Shown: positions 44,033-52,003 of the stretch, in pieces
Layout of the letters: each line of letters opens with the position of its first letter
Numbering within the stretch: position 1 is the first letter of the stretch
Notes under the pieces: generated by a model
Told to the model about the DNA's origin: nothing
The model's input: only the letters and a program-made list of their open reading frames with translations
The model's database searches: none
Made by a program: the position numbers and the translations under genes
Assembly: GCA_045629305.1 (NCBI GenBank)
Contig: JAZQQZ010000025.1
Span: 4,799-68,798 of the forward strand
Reading direction: 5' to 3'
DNA: 64,000 nt
From: UBA1227 sp045629305
GTDB taxonomy: Bacteria; Bacillota; Clostridia; Oscillospirales; Acutalibacteraceae

Positions 44033-44983
44033 TTGAATAGACAAAAACAGGCCAATAAACTGACCAACCTCGTTGGCCTTATAATGATACTTCTCGCTAT
44101 CGGAATTACAATCATGAGCAAGTCCATAGATGTATATACAATCACCGCTCCTTTCGAAGCAGCGATTGAGACCAACATCAGTGGTACTTATATTGGAGAT
44201 AAAGTAATAGATAAACTCCATGAATATGAAGCAGCAAGAGAAGCCGAGAAACTCGCAGATGAACTTGGCATCGATGACAAGGAGACGGAAAATCCTGTAG
44301 CAGAATTTTCGAAGCACCTAAGCGAGATTCCTGAACTTACAAGAGCACAGGAACTGTATATCAAATTCCAAGCCATTATTGAGAAGATGGAGAACTCCAT
44401 CGCCGAGATTGACAACTACTTTATAATTGTTGTCTCTCTCCTTCTCCTCTTCACCATCAAATCAATCGTGGCGTTGATACCTGTATCCGCCACCTGCCTT
44501 GTAACAGCCATCATCTTCCCGTTTAAGACAGCATTACTCATAAATTTTGCTGGATATGCTTTGATATTCACATCAAAGTATTTCTGGGGCAAATACATCG
44601 GTGAAGGAAATGTTTCGAAGCTTATGAAACACTCCGAATTTCTCTGGAAATTCATTCAAAGCGAAGAGAACGGCAATCCGACAGGAAATCCGTCAACCCT
44701 CTTCGTTCTGCGTCTGGTACCAACGGTACCACTTAATCCTATAAGTCAGATGTACGGAAAGATGGGATATGATTTCCCAAAATATTTGTTACTTTCCTTG
44801 CTCGGTACATCACTCAAAATAATCTCATTTACAGCCATCGGTAGTAATGTCGGAGATCCTTTCTCCAAAGAATTTGTAGTTCCGCTGATAACAATACTTT
44901 TCGTGTCCGGTTTCAGCATGCTAGCTTTTTCAATAATCCTCTACTATCGCAACAAAGATGAGACAAAGAAAATGATGGTATAA
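44033..44983 (+). CDS. VTT-domain (TVP38/DedA-type) membrane protein with large extracytoplasmic loop
   Basis: The 316-residue protein starts at a TTG set by GGAGGTG five bases upstream and by the promoter position. One helix at about 12-30, then a hydrophilic, acidic loop of about 90 residues with coiled-coil character (HEYEAAREAEKLADELG), then about five helices with the VTT signature FVLRLVPTVPLNPISQMYGKMG near 224-245. VTT proteins are thought to scramble or flip lipids; the long loop between helix 1 and 2 is unusual for the family. It is transcribed alone from a consensus promoter and ends at a bidirectional terminator. Confidence 0.82.
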   Translation: MNRQKQANKLTNLVGLIMILLAIGITIMSKSIDVYTITAPFEAAIETNISGTYIGDKVIDKLHEYEAAREAEKLADELGIDDKETENPVAEFSKHLSEIPELTRAQELYIKFQAIIEKMENSIAEIDNYFIIVVSLLLLFTIKSIVALIPVSATCLVTAIIFPFKTALLINFAGYALIFTSKYFWGKYIGEGNVSKLMKHSEFLWKFIQSEENGNPTGNPSTLFVLRLVPTVPLNPISQMYGKMGYDFPKYLLLSLLGTSLKIISFTAIGSNVGDPFSKEFVVPLITILFVSGFSMLAFSIILYYRNKDETKKMMV

Positions 44984-44987
44984 AAAT

Positions 44988-45015
44988 AACTCCTCTTGGG
45001 AATCCAAGAGGAGTT
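44988..45015. terminator. Bidirectional terminator
   Basis: Stem ACTCCTCTTGG / CCAAGAGGAGT with a GAAT loop, T-rich on the plus side and A-rich on the other. It serves the VTT gene and the converging trpB operon. Confidence 0.9.
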
Positions 45016-45028
45016 TATTTATGGGAAA

Positions 45029-46243
45029 TTATTTAAGTCCAAATGTATCCATTACATAATCCATGTCTTTATCGCCACGACCTGAAAGGTTGACGAGTAC
45101 AGAGCCATGTTTCTGCTCACGTGCAAGTTTCATTGCATAAGCAACTGCATGTGAGCTCTCAACTGCAGGGATAATGCCCTCCTTACGTGAGAGTTCAAAG
45201 AATGCATCAATTGCTGCCTCGTCATCGATTACATCATAGGTAACGCGATCAATTGATTTCCAGAAAGCATGTTCTGGACCAGAGGATGGATAGTCAAGGC
45301 CTGATGCACATGAATACACAGGTGCAGGTTCACCATTCTCGTCTTTGAGCATGATACTATTGAAGCCGTGCATTATGCCCTCTTCACCGTACATAAGGGA
45401 TGCAGCGTGATCACCGATTTTGGCACCGCGACCAAGTGGCTCAACACCGTAGATTTTAACTGGATCCGAAAGGAATCCAGCGAAGAATCCAGCTGCGTTG
45501 GATCCGCCACCCACGCAGGCAACGATAGAGTCAGGAAGTTCACCTGTCATCTCAAGGAACTGTTCTCTTGCCTCTATTCCTACTACTGACTGGAAGTCAC
45601 GAACCATCATTGGGAAAGGATGAGGGCCGAGAACTGAACCTATGCAATAGATGCAGTCCTTATACTCTTTAGCATATGCTGCAAATGCGGCATCTACTGC
45701 CTCTTTAAGAGTCTGAAGACCTTCTGTTACCTCAATAACATTGGCACCAAGTATTTTCATACGTGCAACATTAGGAGCCTGTTTCTTAATATCAACAGCA
45801 CCCATGTAGATGTCGCACTCGAGACCGAAGTGAGCGGCAGCAGTTGCAAGTGCAACGCCGTGCTGGCCAGCGCCGGTCTCTGCGATGATTTTCTTCTTGC
45901 CCATATATTTGGCAAGAAGTGCCTCACCCATACAATGGTTGAGCTTATGAGCACCTGAGTGGTTTAGATCCTCACGTTTTACATAAATCTGAACATCTCC
46001 GATTGAACGAGAGAGGTTCTCACAATATGTAATTGGTGTAGGTCTGCCCTGGAAATTCTTTCGAATTTCACGAAGCTCTGCAATGAATTTAGACGACTTA
46101 CAGATGGTGAAGTATGCCTCTGTAATCTCATCCATCGCAGACTTGAGTTCAGGCTCTACGTAGCATCCACCGTAAGGGCCATAGAAGCCATCATCATTTG
46201 GATACTCTTTAAAATAGTTTGTAAAGTCAAATTTTTCTGCCAT
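45029..46243 (-). CDS. trpB: Tryptophan synthase beta subunit, orphan
   Basis: TrpB joins indole with serine using PLP. The 404-residue protein has YGPYGGCYVEPEL, the PLP-lysine motif REDLNHSGAHKLNHCMGEA (Lys near residue 98), AETGAGQHGVALATAA, ACVGGGSNAAGFFAGF (phosphate loop) and VNLSGRGDKD. It is a TrpB1-type sequence; Ser replaces Thr in NHSGAHK. No trpA or other trp genes are present: upstream genes are membrane proteins and an esterase. It may salvage indole from other gut bacteria. Gap to the upstream gene is 11 bases. Indole-scavenging is inference. Confidence 0.93.
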   Translation of the reverse strand: MAEKFDFTNYFKEYPNDDGFYGPYGGCYVEPELKSAMDEITEAYFTICKSSKFIAELREIRKNFQGRPTPITYCENLSRSIGDVQIYVKREDLNHSGAHKLNHCMGEALLAKYMGKKKIIAETGAGQHGVALATAAAHFGLECDIYMGAVDIKKQAPNVARMKILGANVIEVTEGLQTLKEAVDAAFAAYAKEYKDCIYCIGSVLGPHPFPMMVRDFQSVVGIEAREQFLEMTGELPDSIVACVGGGSNAAGFFAGFLSDPVKIYGVEPLGRGAKIGDHAASLMYGEEGIMHGFNSIMLKDENGEPAPVYSCASGLDYPSSGPEHAFWKSIDRVTYDVIDDEAAIDAFFELSRKEGIIPAVESSHAVAYAMKLAREQKHGSVLVNLSGRGDKDMDYVMDTFGLK

Positions 46244-46254
46244 TTATTTCACCA

Positions 46255-46788
46255 TTAACCTTTAGTTGCGAAGAATATGCCGAGGAAAAGCATTGCCTGA
46301 GAAAATCCATTTACGAATTCGGCAAGCCAATTCTTCTTGGCATCTTTATTGAAGTCTTCACGTGACTGTGATGACTTAACATATCCCATAACGCCCATTC
46401 CGCAGAATCCAACGATAAAGAAAATAATTGCTGGGATACTAATAATTGCTTTAATTATTCCCTTCCAAACGATTGCACCGGTAATTGTGCCAATGATTGC
46501 ACCGATAATAGCAATCATAAAGCCACCTGCCATGCAAGGTACGAAGGCCTTATTGAGGATTTTAACATCTCCTACTTTAAGTCCAAGGAGAAGTTTCCAG
46601 AGGACTTTACATAAGCCCGACGCAGCAATCAAAATTGCGCCTACAAGGAAAATCCAAAATGCGATTCCGCTGCCACTTAGAGCGGTAGCAAGAATAATCA
46701 TGCTAAGGGAGAAGAATATAACTGGGATTGCATCAACAAGTGCGAGGGCTACAGTAAAGTCCTCGTGTTCATTTCTGTTTTCATCCAT
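46255..46788 (-). CDS. Hypothetical membrane protein
   Basis: An unrecognised 177-residue protein with about four hydrophobic segments (about residues 13-35, 42-62, 88-110 and 114-135), glycine-rich (GAIIGTITGAIVWKG), a charged N-terminus and a loop with SQSREDFNKDAKKNW. GAGAGG lies before the ATG. It lies between another membrane protein gene (23-base gap) and trpB (11 bases). Confidence 0.65.
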   Translation of the reverse strand: MDENRNEHEDFTVALALVDAIPVIFFSLSMIILATALSGSGIAFWIFLVGAILIAASGLCKVLWKLLLGLKVGDVKILNKAFVPCMAGGFMIAIIGAIIGTITGAIVWKGIIKAIISIPAIIFFIVGFCGMGVMGYVKSSQSREDFNKDAKKNWLAEFVNGFSQAMLFLGIFFATKG

Positions 46789-46811
46789 GAGAAATACCTC
46801 TCGAATTTAAT

Positions 46812-47384
46812 TTATTTTGTGCCTCTTTCCTCTTTGTCAAGGTACTTAGCATAAGTAAGAACACCAAGCATAAGTGCCATATCGAACTGTGAAAGGCTCT
46901 GAAGAATATAGAACTTGTTAATGAGTTCCTCTGAGCCGTTGTTAGTGATAATTACATATACGATTGCAACGAGTGACATAATGCCAGTTCCGATGCAGAG
47001 GCCTACTGAGCCTTTCTTTCCAAGGTCCTTGCCGATTACTACAAATACAAGCATGCAAAGTGCAAGTGTATAAGCGATAACTGGGATCATGAATGTTGCG
47101 TTTCCGTCGTTAGTGTTAGCAACGAAGAGAACCTGGATTGCTGTCTCAATAATGAATGCTGTTGCGAATGTCTTATAAGCCCATGCCTGCTTCTTGGAGA
47201 AACCTCTTACTACATAGTAGAAAGATACTGAAAGAGCAATGATTACGAGAGCTGTGCTTATACGCATAAGAAGTGGTGACTGTGCGTTGATAAGCATCTC
47301 TACGCTTGTGATGATGCCTGATAATGCGAGAAGCAAATCAAGCAAAAGTACGGACTGATAAAGTGGATTTTCTTTTTTGAACAT
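46812..47384 (-). CDS. Hypothetical membrane protein
   Basis: An unrecognised 190-residue protein with about six hydrophobic segments covering most of its length and a short charged tail (KYLDKEERGTK). No family motif recognised. It starts 18 bases after the YhhN-like gene with GGGGGAAAC upstream, so it is within the same operon. Function unknown; a lipid- or envelope-linked role would fit its neighbours but is a guess. Confidence 0.65.
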   Translation of the reverse strand: MFKKENPLYQSVLLLDLLLALSGIITSVEMLINAQSPLLMRISTALVIIALSVSFYYVVRGFSKKQAWAYKTFATAFIIETAIQVLFVANTNDGNATFMIPVIAYTLALCMLVFVVIGKDLGKKGSVGLCIGTGIMSLVAIVYVIITNNGSEELINKFYILQSLSQFDMALMLGVLTYAKYLDKEERGTK

Positions 47385-47402
47385 TATTAGTTTCCCCCTA
47401 AA

Positions 47403-48086
47403 TTAAAATGAAAAGCTTACTGCTGCAAGCATAAGTCCTAAGAAATAAGTTCCGCTGTTAAGTCTGAGTATTGCTTTACTCTCCTTATACTTGAACTTGT
47501 GAAGTGAGATAAAATAGTCCGAAATCATGAATAGGATAAGTCCTACGCAGAGAAGCAACACATTCCAGCTAAACGGTAGCATGATAAGTGCTGCTATCGA
47601 CAAAGTACCATGGAGTGATACTGTTGCGATATAGAGTGGAAAGACATTTTTCATCATTGGTTTTTCTTCGTAATCGTACCAACCCTTATACCATAGGATC
47701 AAGAATGTTCCGAAGAATATTGCAAATATGAGAAGGAACCACCAGAAGTTCTCAAATGCAAGGCCCTTGGCCATTACGAACTTAATCATCGAAGCGAAAA
47801 TGATTCCATTTCCTATTGCAAACGATACGCCACCTTTGGAGAAGCTCCAAAGGAGGAGAACATCTCCGAGATAAGCAAAGAAGATACCAATGAAGAGTTC
47901 TATCATTATCGGATCTCCCCACCTACCGAAGTGGAACATCTCGAAAGCAATATATGTAATAAACGCTGTTGCCATTACGATTTTATTGATTGCACGACGC
48001 TTGAAATTGCCAGATGTCTCAGAGAAGAAGTAAGAAACGAGCAACGCAAGATATGCAACAATGAAGATTATTGTATAAAGCTGCAT
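47403..48086 (-). CDS. YhhN/TMEM86-like membrane protein, possible lysoplasmalogenase
   Basis: A 227-residue, roughly eight-helix protein. It shows YhhN-family features: FFAYLGDVLLLW with an aspartate in the helix near residue 75, and the C-terminal block ISDYFISLHKF ... RLNSGTYFLGLMLAAVS. Eukaryotic TMEM86 and some bacterial YhhN proteins cleave the vinyl ether of lysoplasmalogens; anaerobic Clostridia do make plasmalogens, so a lipid role is reasonable. It is 26 bases after an esterase gene. Activity is inferred from family. Confidence 0.75.
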   Translation of the reverse strand: MQLYTIIFIVAYLALLVSYFFSETSGNFKRRAINKIVMATAFITYIAFEMFHFGRWGDPIMIELFIGIFFAYLGDVLLLWSFSKGGVSFAIGNGIIFASMIKFVMAKGLAFENFWWFLLIFAIFFGTFLILWYKGWYDYEEKPMMKNVFPLYIATVSLHGTLSIAALIMLPFSWNVLLLCVGLILFMISDYFISLHKFKYKESKAILRLNSGTYFLGLMLAAVSFSF

Positions 48087-48112
48087 AATTCCCTCCAGAA
48101 AATGTAGTTTTA

Positions 48113-49009
48113 TTATTTATGCTTGTTGAAGAATTTTACCATGCGATCAATTGCAGCTACTGAATCACGATTGTCTGGTACAAGAACCTGATAAACATGA
48201 TTGAGTGACAATTTATATTTATAGTCATATTTGACTTTGGTACCGCACTTCTTCAAAATCTTACGTGCTCTACTGGACTGGCCATTGGCAATTACATCTG
48301 CAAGACTTGTGAAAATAATTGTAGGTGGATAATTGCCCTTGGTTGATTTCACAACCTTATCGAAGTTGAAGTACTTACCATATGGTTCACTCTTCCACTT
48401 CTTGCCAATTACATGTCCAACGTATGACTTGAGAAGTCCTTTCTTCTCAAGGTATGGACAAGGTGATACAAGTGAAACCGCTTTGAATTTAACACCTGGA
48501 TCTACAAGTGAGAATGCATCACGCATCTTCTTTGAAACCGTTGCCGCAGCGACGTAGCCAGCGAGCTGGCCTCCTGCTGAGTCACCGGTGAGATATAGCC
48601 TTGACTTATTGCAAGGATAATTTCCAAGATGCTTTGCAATGAATTTGACTGCCAACATACAATCCTGAACTTGTTCATTATTAGTAACATCAGGAACAAG
48701 TCTGTAGTTGATGTTGAATACTACGAATCCCCTCTGTGCGAGGTGAAGGCAGTAGTTCTTATTAATTTCCTTGCTACCGTAGAACCAACCACCACCGTGG
48801 ATATCGATGATAACTGGAAGCTTAGCATTTGGTTTCGTATCCTTTGGATAGTAGACATCAAGTGTATGCCATTCGTTCTTATCCTTGGCATAATTTATGT
48901 CACAGATCTGCTCTACATCCTCTGGAAAATCTTGCTTTGCGAGACGAGCTGCGTCGAGTTTCGCATCAAGTTTCCAGAAAGACTGAATGAGCGGTTTAGG
49001 CAAATTCAT
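48113..49009 (-). CDS. Alpha/beta hydrolase, esterase (HSL-like)
   Basis: A 298-residue esterase of the same type as the one at 35985: VIIDIHGGGWFYGSKEI near residue 68, LYLTGDSAGGQLAGYVA near 143, VIANGQSSRAR after the aspartate region (TSLADV) and LSLNHVYQVLVPDNRD with the likely histidine near 275. No signal peptide. First gene of the operon esterase-YhhN-membrane-membrane-trpB. GGGGGAATTGG before the ATG. Confidence 0.87.
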   Translation of the reverse strand: MNLPKPLIQSFWKLDAKLDAARLAKQDFPEDVEQICDINYAKDKNEWHTLDVYYPKDTKPNAKLPVIIDIHGGGWFYGSKEINKNYCLHLAQRGFVVFNINYRLVPDVTNNEQVQDCMLAVKFIAKHLGNYPCNKSRLYLTGDSAGGQLAGYVAAATVSKKMRDAFSLVDPGVKFKAVSLVSPCPYLEKKGLLKSYVGHVIGKKWKSEPYGKYFNFDKVVKSTKGNYPPTIIFTSLADVIANGQSSRARKILKKCGTKVKYDYKYKLSLNHVYQVLVPDNRDSVAAIDRMVKFFNKHK

Positions 49010-49044
49010 TCCAATTCCCCCGTAAATTACTTATATACTGTTAA

Positions 49045-49073
49045 ATTATACATTATTTAGTATTGATAATCAA
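49045..49073 (-). promoter_or_regulatory. Promoter of the esterase-YhhN-trpB operon
   Basis: Minus strand: TTGATT (49068-49073), 17 bases, TATAAT (49045-49050), 35 bases before the start codon. Confidence 0.78.
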
Positions 49074-49074
49074 T
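49062..49074. promoter_or_regulatory. Palindrome over the -35 box
   Basis: ATTGAT-A-ATCAAT, a perfect 6-base inverted repeat between the divergent esterase and asnA genes, overlapping the -35 box. It uses the same ATCAAT/ATTGAT half sites as the palindrome at 37059, but in the opposite arrangement. Confidence 0.4.
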
Positions 49075-49120
49075 TATTAATATAGTAAGATTATTGCATA
49101 AATTAAAGGAAGTGCACACT

Positions 49121-50128
49121 ATGGATGGACTTTATATCCCTGAGGGTTATCAGTCAAAATTGTCCCTCAAGGAAACTCAAAGAGCAATTAAACTTACTAA
49201 GGATACTTTCCAGCAGAACCTCGCGAGAGCGCTCAGCCTCGATCGCGTTACCGCCCCTGTAATCGTACGCAGCGGCTGTGGTATCAACGACGACTTGAAC
49301 GGCGTTGAACGTAAGGTTTCTTTCGACATGAAAAGTATCGACGGTAACGCGGAAGTTGTACAGTCTCTCGCGAAATGGAAGCGCATGGCGCTAAAGCGTT
49401 ATCACTACCAGCCAGGCGAAGGAATCTATACAGACATGTCCGCTATCCGTCGCGACGACAGTTGCGATAACACCCACTCAATCTATGTTGATCAGTGGGA
49501 CTGGGAAAGAGTTATAAATGCATCCAACAGAAACGAAGACTTCCTTAAGGGCATCGTAAAACTTATCGTAAATGCACTTGTTGATACCAAAGAAAAAGTA
49601 AATCTCGTATATCCACAACTCACAAATTCAATGGAAAGAGATGTCTTCTTCATCACATCACAAGAGCTCCTCGATATGTATCCAGACATGGACGACAAAG
49701 AGCGTGAAAATGCTATCGTTAAAGAGAAAAAGACAGTTTTCATTATGAAGATTGGCGGTCCTCTCTCCAATGGCAAGCCACATGACGGTCGTGCACCGGA
49801 CTACGATGACTGGGACCTCAACGGTGACATTCTCGTCTGGGATGATGTCATCGGCCAGGCACTCGAGCTCTCATCAATGGGTATCCGTGTTGATGCGAAG
49901 TCACTTAAGAGTCAACTTAAGCTTGCTAATGCTGAAGATAGGCTTCAGTACGCCTATCATCAGGGCATAATTGACGGCACTCTCCCACTTACAATCGGTG
50001 GCGGAATTGGCCAGTCACGTATGTGTATGTACATGCTTGAAAAAGCCCATATTGGTGAGGTTCAGGTATCAGTATGGCCTGATGAAATCATTGACGAATG
50101 TCAAGAAAACGGTATCAAATTATTATGA
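49121..50128 (+). CDS. asnA: Aspartate-ammonia ligase AsnA
   Basis: AsnA makes asparagine from aspartate, ammonia and ATP. The 335-residue protein has the class II tRNA-synthetase-like core: LSLKETQRAIKLTKDTFQQ at the start, VTAPVIVRSGCGINDDLNG near 45, FDMKSIDGNAEVVQSLAKWK near 68, YTDMSAIRRDD near 105, SIYVDQWDWE, and the C-terminal LPLTIGGGIGQSRMCMYML. The start at 49121 follows AAAGGAAG. It overlaps the next gene by 4 bases (ATGA). Ammonia-dependent AsnA suits an ammonia-rich gut habitat. Confidence 0.97.
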   Translation: MDGLYIPEGYQSKLSLKETQRAIKLTKDTFQQNLARALSLDRVTAPVIVRSGCGINDDLNGVERKVSFDMKSIDGNAEVVQSLAKWKRMALKRYHYQPGEGIYTDMSAIRRDDSCDNTHSIYVDQWDWERVINASNRNEDFLKGIVKLIVNALVDTKEKVNLVYPQLTNSMERDVFFITSQELLDMYPDMDDKERENAIVKEKKTVFIMKIGGPLSNGKPHDGRAPDYDDWDLNGDILVWDDVIGQALELSSMGIRVDAKSLKSQLKLANAEDRLQYAYHQGIIDGTLPLTIGGGIGQSRMCMYMLEKAHIGEVQVSVWPDEIIDECQENGIKLL

Positions 50129-51075
50129 TTAATAAAAAGATTTTATATGGCCTCGGTTGCGGGGCCATTTCCTTTACTTTGGCAGCTGCGAGCTACCTTC
50201 AAGAAAAAGCAATAGGCGTGGATAAGAAAGCCGCTCCATCCGATGGTAAGACCATAGGAATGGAGGTCGAGCGTGAGCTCTTAAACTCCGGTGAAAGTGC
50301 AGGAAAAAAGTGGTTCAAAGCTCAGCCATATAGAGAGGTCTATATGACAAACGAGCGAAATGAAAAGCTCTGTGGCTACTATCTCCCACCGAAGGATGGA
50401 TGCAATGTAATCGCATTCCTCATCCACGGTTACAAGTCAAACGCCTTCCGTAATCCAATGCTTTTTGCTGAGCATTACTACGAAGAATATGGCTATGGCA
50501 TATTCGTCATGGATCACACAGCTATAGGAAAAAGTGAGGGTCACTATGTTGGATTTTCCGGCTATGAATCAGATGACTGTCTCCTCTGGCTCAAGTATAT
50601 CAAAGAGAATATAGGTGACTTCCAGATCATCATTCATGGCGTTTCAATGGGCGGTGCAACCGTCTGTCAGATGGCGGGCAAAGACCTTCCAGCGAATGTC
50701 AAATTCGCCATCGACGACTGCGGTTTCACCGGCGGAAAGCAGCAGATTGCTCATGAGTTCGAAATAAGAAATATCCCTGTTCATCCAGTGATTGAAATTC
50801 TCAGTTTCGTCAACAAAATCAAGGCCGGTTACACCCTCGGCTACACCGATGCCCACAAGAGAATTTATGATGCAAAATGTCCTATTCTCTTCATCCACGG
50901 CGGTCGTGACGGTTTCGTTCCGACAGTGATGGGTCGCGAGATGTATAGCGCGTGTCCTACCGAAAAGGAACTCGTCATCATAGATGACGCGACACACGCT
51001 ACATGTGTTCTCTACGACCCAGATCTCTACTGGTCCAAAGTTGATGAATTCATCGAAAAATATATAGAAAAATAA
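50125..51075 (+). CDS. Membrane-anchored alpha/beta hydrolase
   Basis: The 316-residue protein has an N-terminal hydrophobic segment (residues about 5-23) that may anchor it. The hydrolase core has NVIAFLIHGYKSNAFRNPM near residue 96, an elbow IIIHGVSMGGATVCQMAG near 172, an aspartate in FIHGGRDGFVPTVMG near 257 and a histidine in DDATHATCVLY near 291. It resembles the FrsA/YqkD-like peptidase S9-type esterases rather than the HGGGW group. Its ATG lies within the asnA stop, so the two are coupled. A terminator follows directly. Confidence 0.82.
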   Translation: MINKKILYGLGCGAISFTLAAASYLQEKAIGVDKKAAPSDGKTIGMEVERELLNSGESAGKKWFKAQPYREVYMTNERNEKLCGYYLPPKDGCNVIAFLIHGYKSNAFRNPMLFAEHYYEEYGYGIFVMDHTAIGKSEGHYVGFSGYESDDCLLWLKYIKENIGDFQIIIHGVSMGGATVCQMAGKDLPANVKFAIDDCGFTGGKQQIAHEFEIRNIPVHPVIEILSFVNKIKAGYTLGYTDAHKRIYDAKCPILFIHGGRDGFVPTVMGREMYSACPTEKELVIIDDATHATCVLYDPDLYWSKVDEFIEKYIEK

Positions 51076-51077
51076 AC

Positions 51078-51106
51078 AAAACTCCTGACCTTTGGTCAGG
51101 AGTTTT
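51078..51106. terminator. Bidirectional terminator
   Basis: 13-bp stem AAAACTCCTGACC / GGTCAGGAGTTTT with a TTT loop between the converging hydrolase and EamA genes; it overlaps the EamA stop codon. Confidence 0.9.
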
Positions 51107-51995
51107 ATATTTCTTCTATCGCAAGAATTATGATACCTATTGCAACGAGGAATACCGAAACATATTGATTTCTCTCAAGTTCCTCTTTGAGAAAAACCCT
51201 CGCGAGAAGTACGGATACGATACAGTATGCGGCAATGACTGGCGCTGCGACCTCCGGTCTGCTCGCAATTGCATATACATAAGCGAACTGTCCTACAGTT
51301 TCGCAGATTGCGGCGCATGGTCGCGAGCCCTTGAGTCCCATCGTTATAGGCTCTTTCTTGATTATTCCAACATAGATTGCAAGTACAATTGCAACGATGA
51401 GAAATGTAAGTTCATATGAGATATTAGCAACATCTTCGAAGTTATCTGGCGTCACTCCCACGAGTGGCGTCTTATTTATATCATCAAGATAATAGCCATC
51501 AAAGAAGGTGCCGAGGGAGTCTATTATACAATATATAATTGGTATGAAAAATGCTATAACACCTATCTCCCTCTCCTCGTGTTTCTCGAACACTCCGAGA
51601 AGTACAACGCCCATGCTGACGAAAATTATCGCAATCATAGACATCAAATCCGGCATGCGGTGAAGAACGATACATAGGAGTATGCAAGACACAGCTCCCG
51701 AAGCATTCTGAATAGGACTCGAAATCGAAAGTTCCAAGTATCTAAGTCCAAAATACCCTACCGTCATCGACAAGATATACATAAGTGACACCGGCAGGTA
51801 AATCAAAAGATTTCGAAAATCATAATCAATACCTTTGATAAATATCGTGCCGATGGCCGTGATGCCCATCACTATGCCGACATATATAGATGTTTTAAGA
51901 TGTGAAAAACGCTCTTCCGATGATGCACCGCGCTTGTAGAAAAGATCTGCGGTGCCCCAGGCGAGGAGCGTTATCATTGTAAATATAAGCCACAT
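51105..51995 (-). CDS. EamA-family (DMT superfamily) transporter
   Basis: A 296-residue, ten-helix protein with two EamA halves. Family features: a helix-1 FTMITLLAWGTADLFYKRGA, a small loop after helix 4 SPIQNASGAVSCILL, and a final VAAPVIAAYCIVSVLLARVFLKEEL, the classic end-of-helix-9 motif. Such proteins export or import amino acids and metabolites. It is the last gene of the branched-chain-type importer operon, 8 bases after the PLP lyase, and could export a product of the pathway. Confidence 0.85.
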   Translation of the reverse strand: MWLIFTMITLLAWGTADLFYKRGASSEERFSHLKTSIYVGIVMGITAIGTIFIKGIDYDFRNLLIYLPVSLMYILSMTVGYFGLRYLELSISSPIQNASGAVSCILLCIVLHRMPDLMSMIAIIFVSMGVVLLGVFEKHEEREIGVIAFFIPIIYCIIDSLGTFFDGYYLDDINKTPLVGVTPDNFEDVANISYELTFLIVAIVLAIYVGIIKKEPITMGLKGSRPCAAICETVGQFAYVYAIASRPEVAAPVIAAYCIVSVLLARVFLKEELERNQYVSVFLVAIGIIILAIEEI

Positions 51996-52003
51996 AATAG
52001 ATC

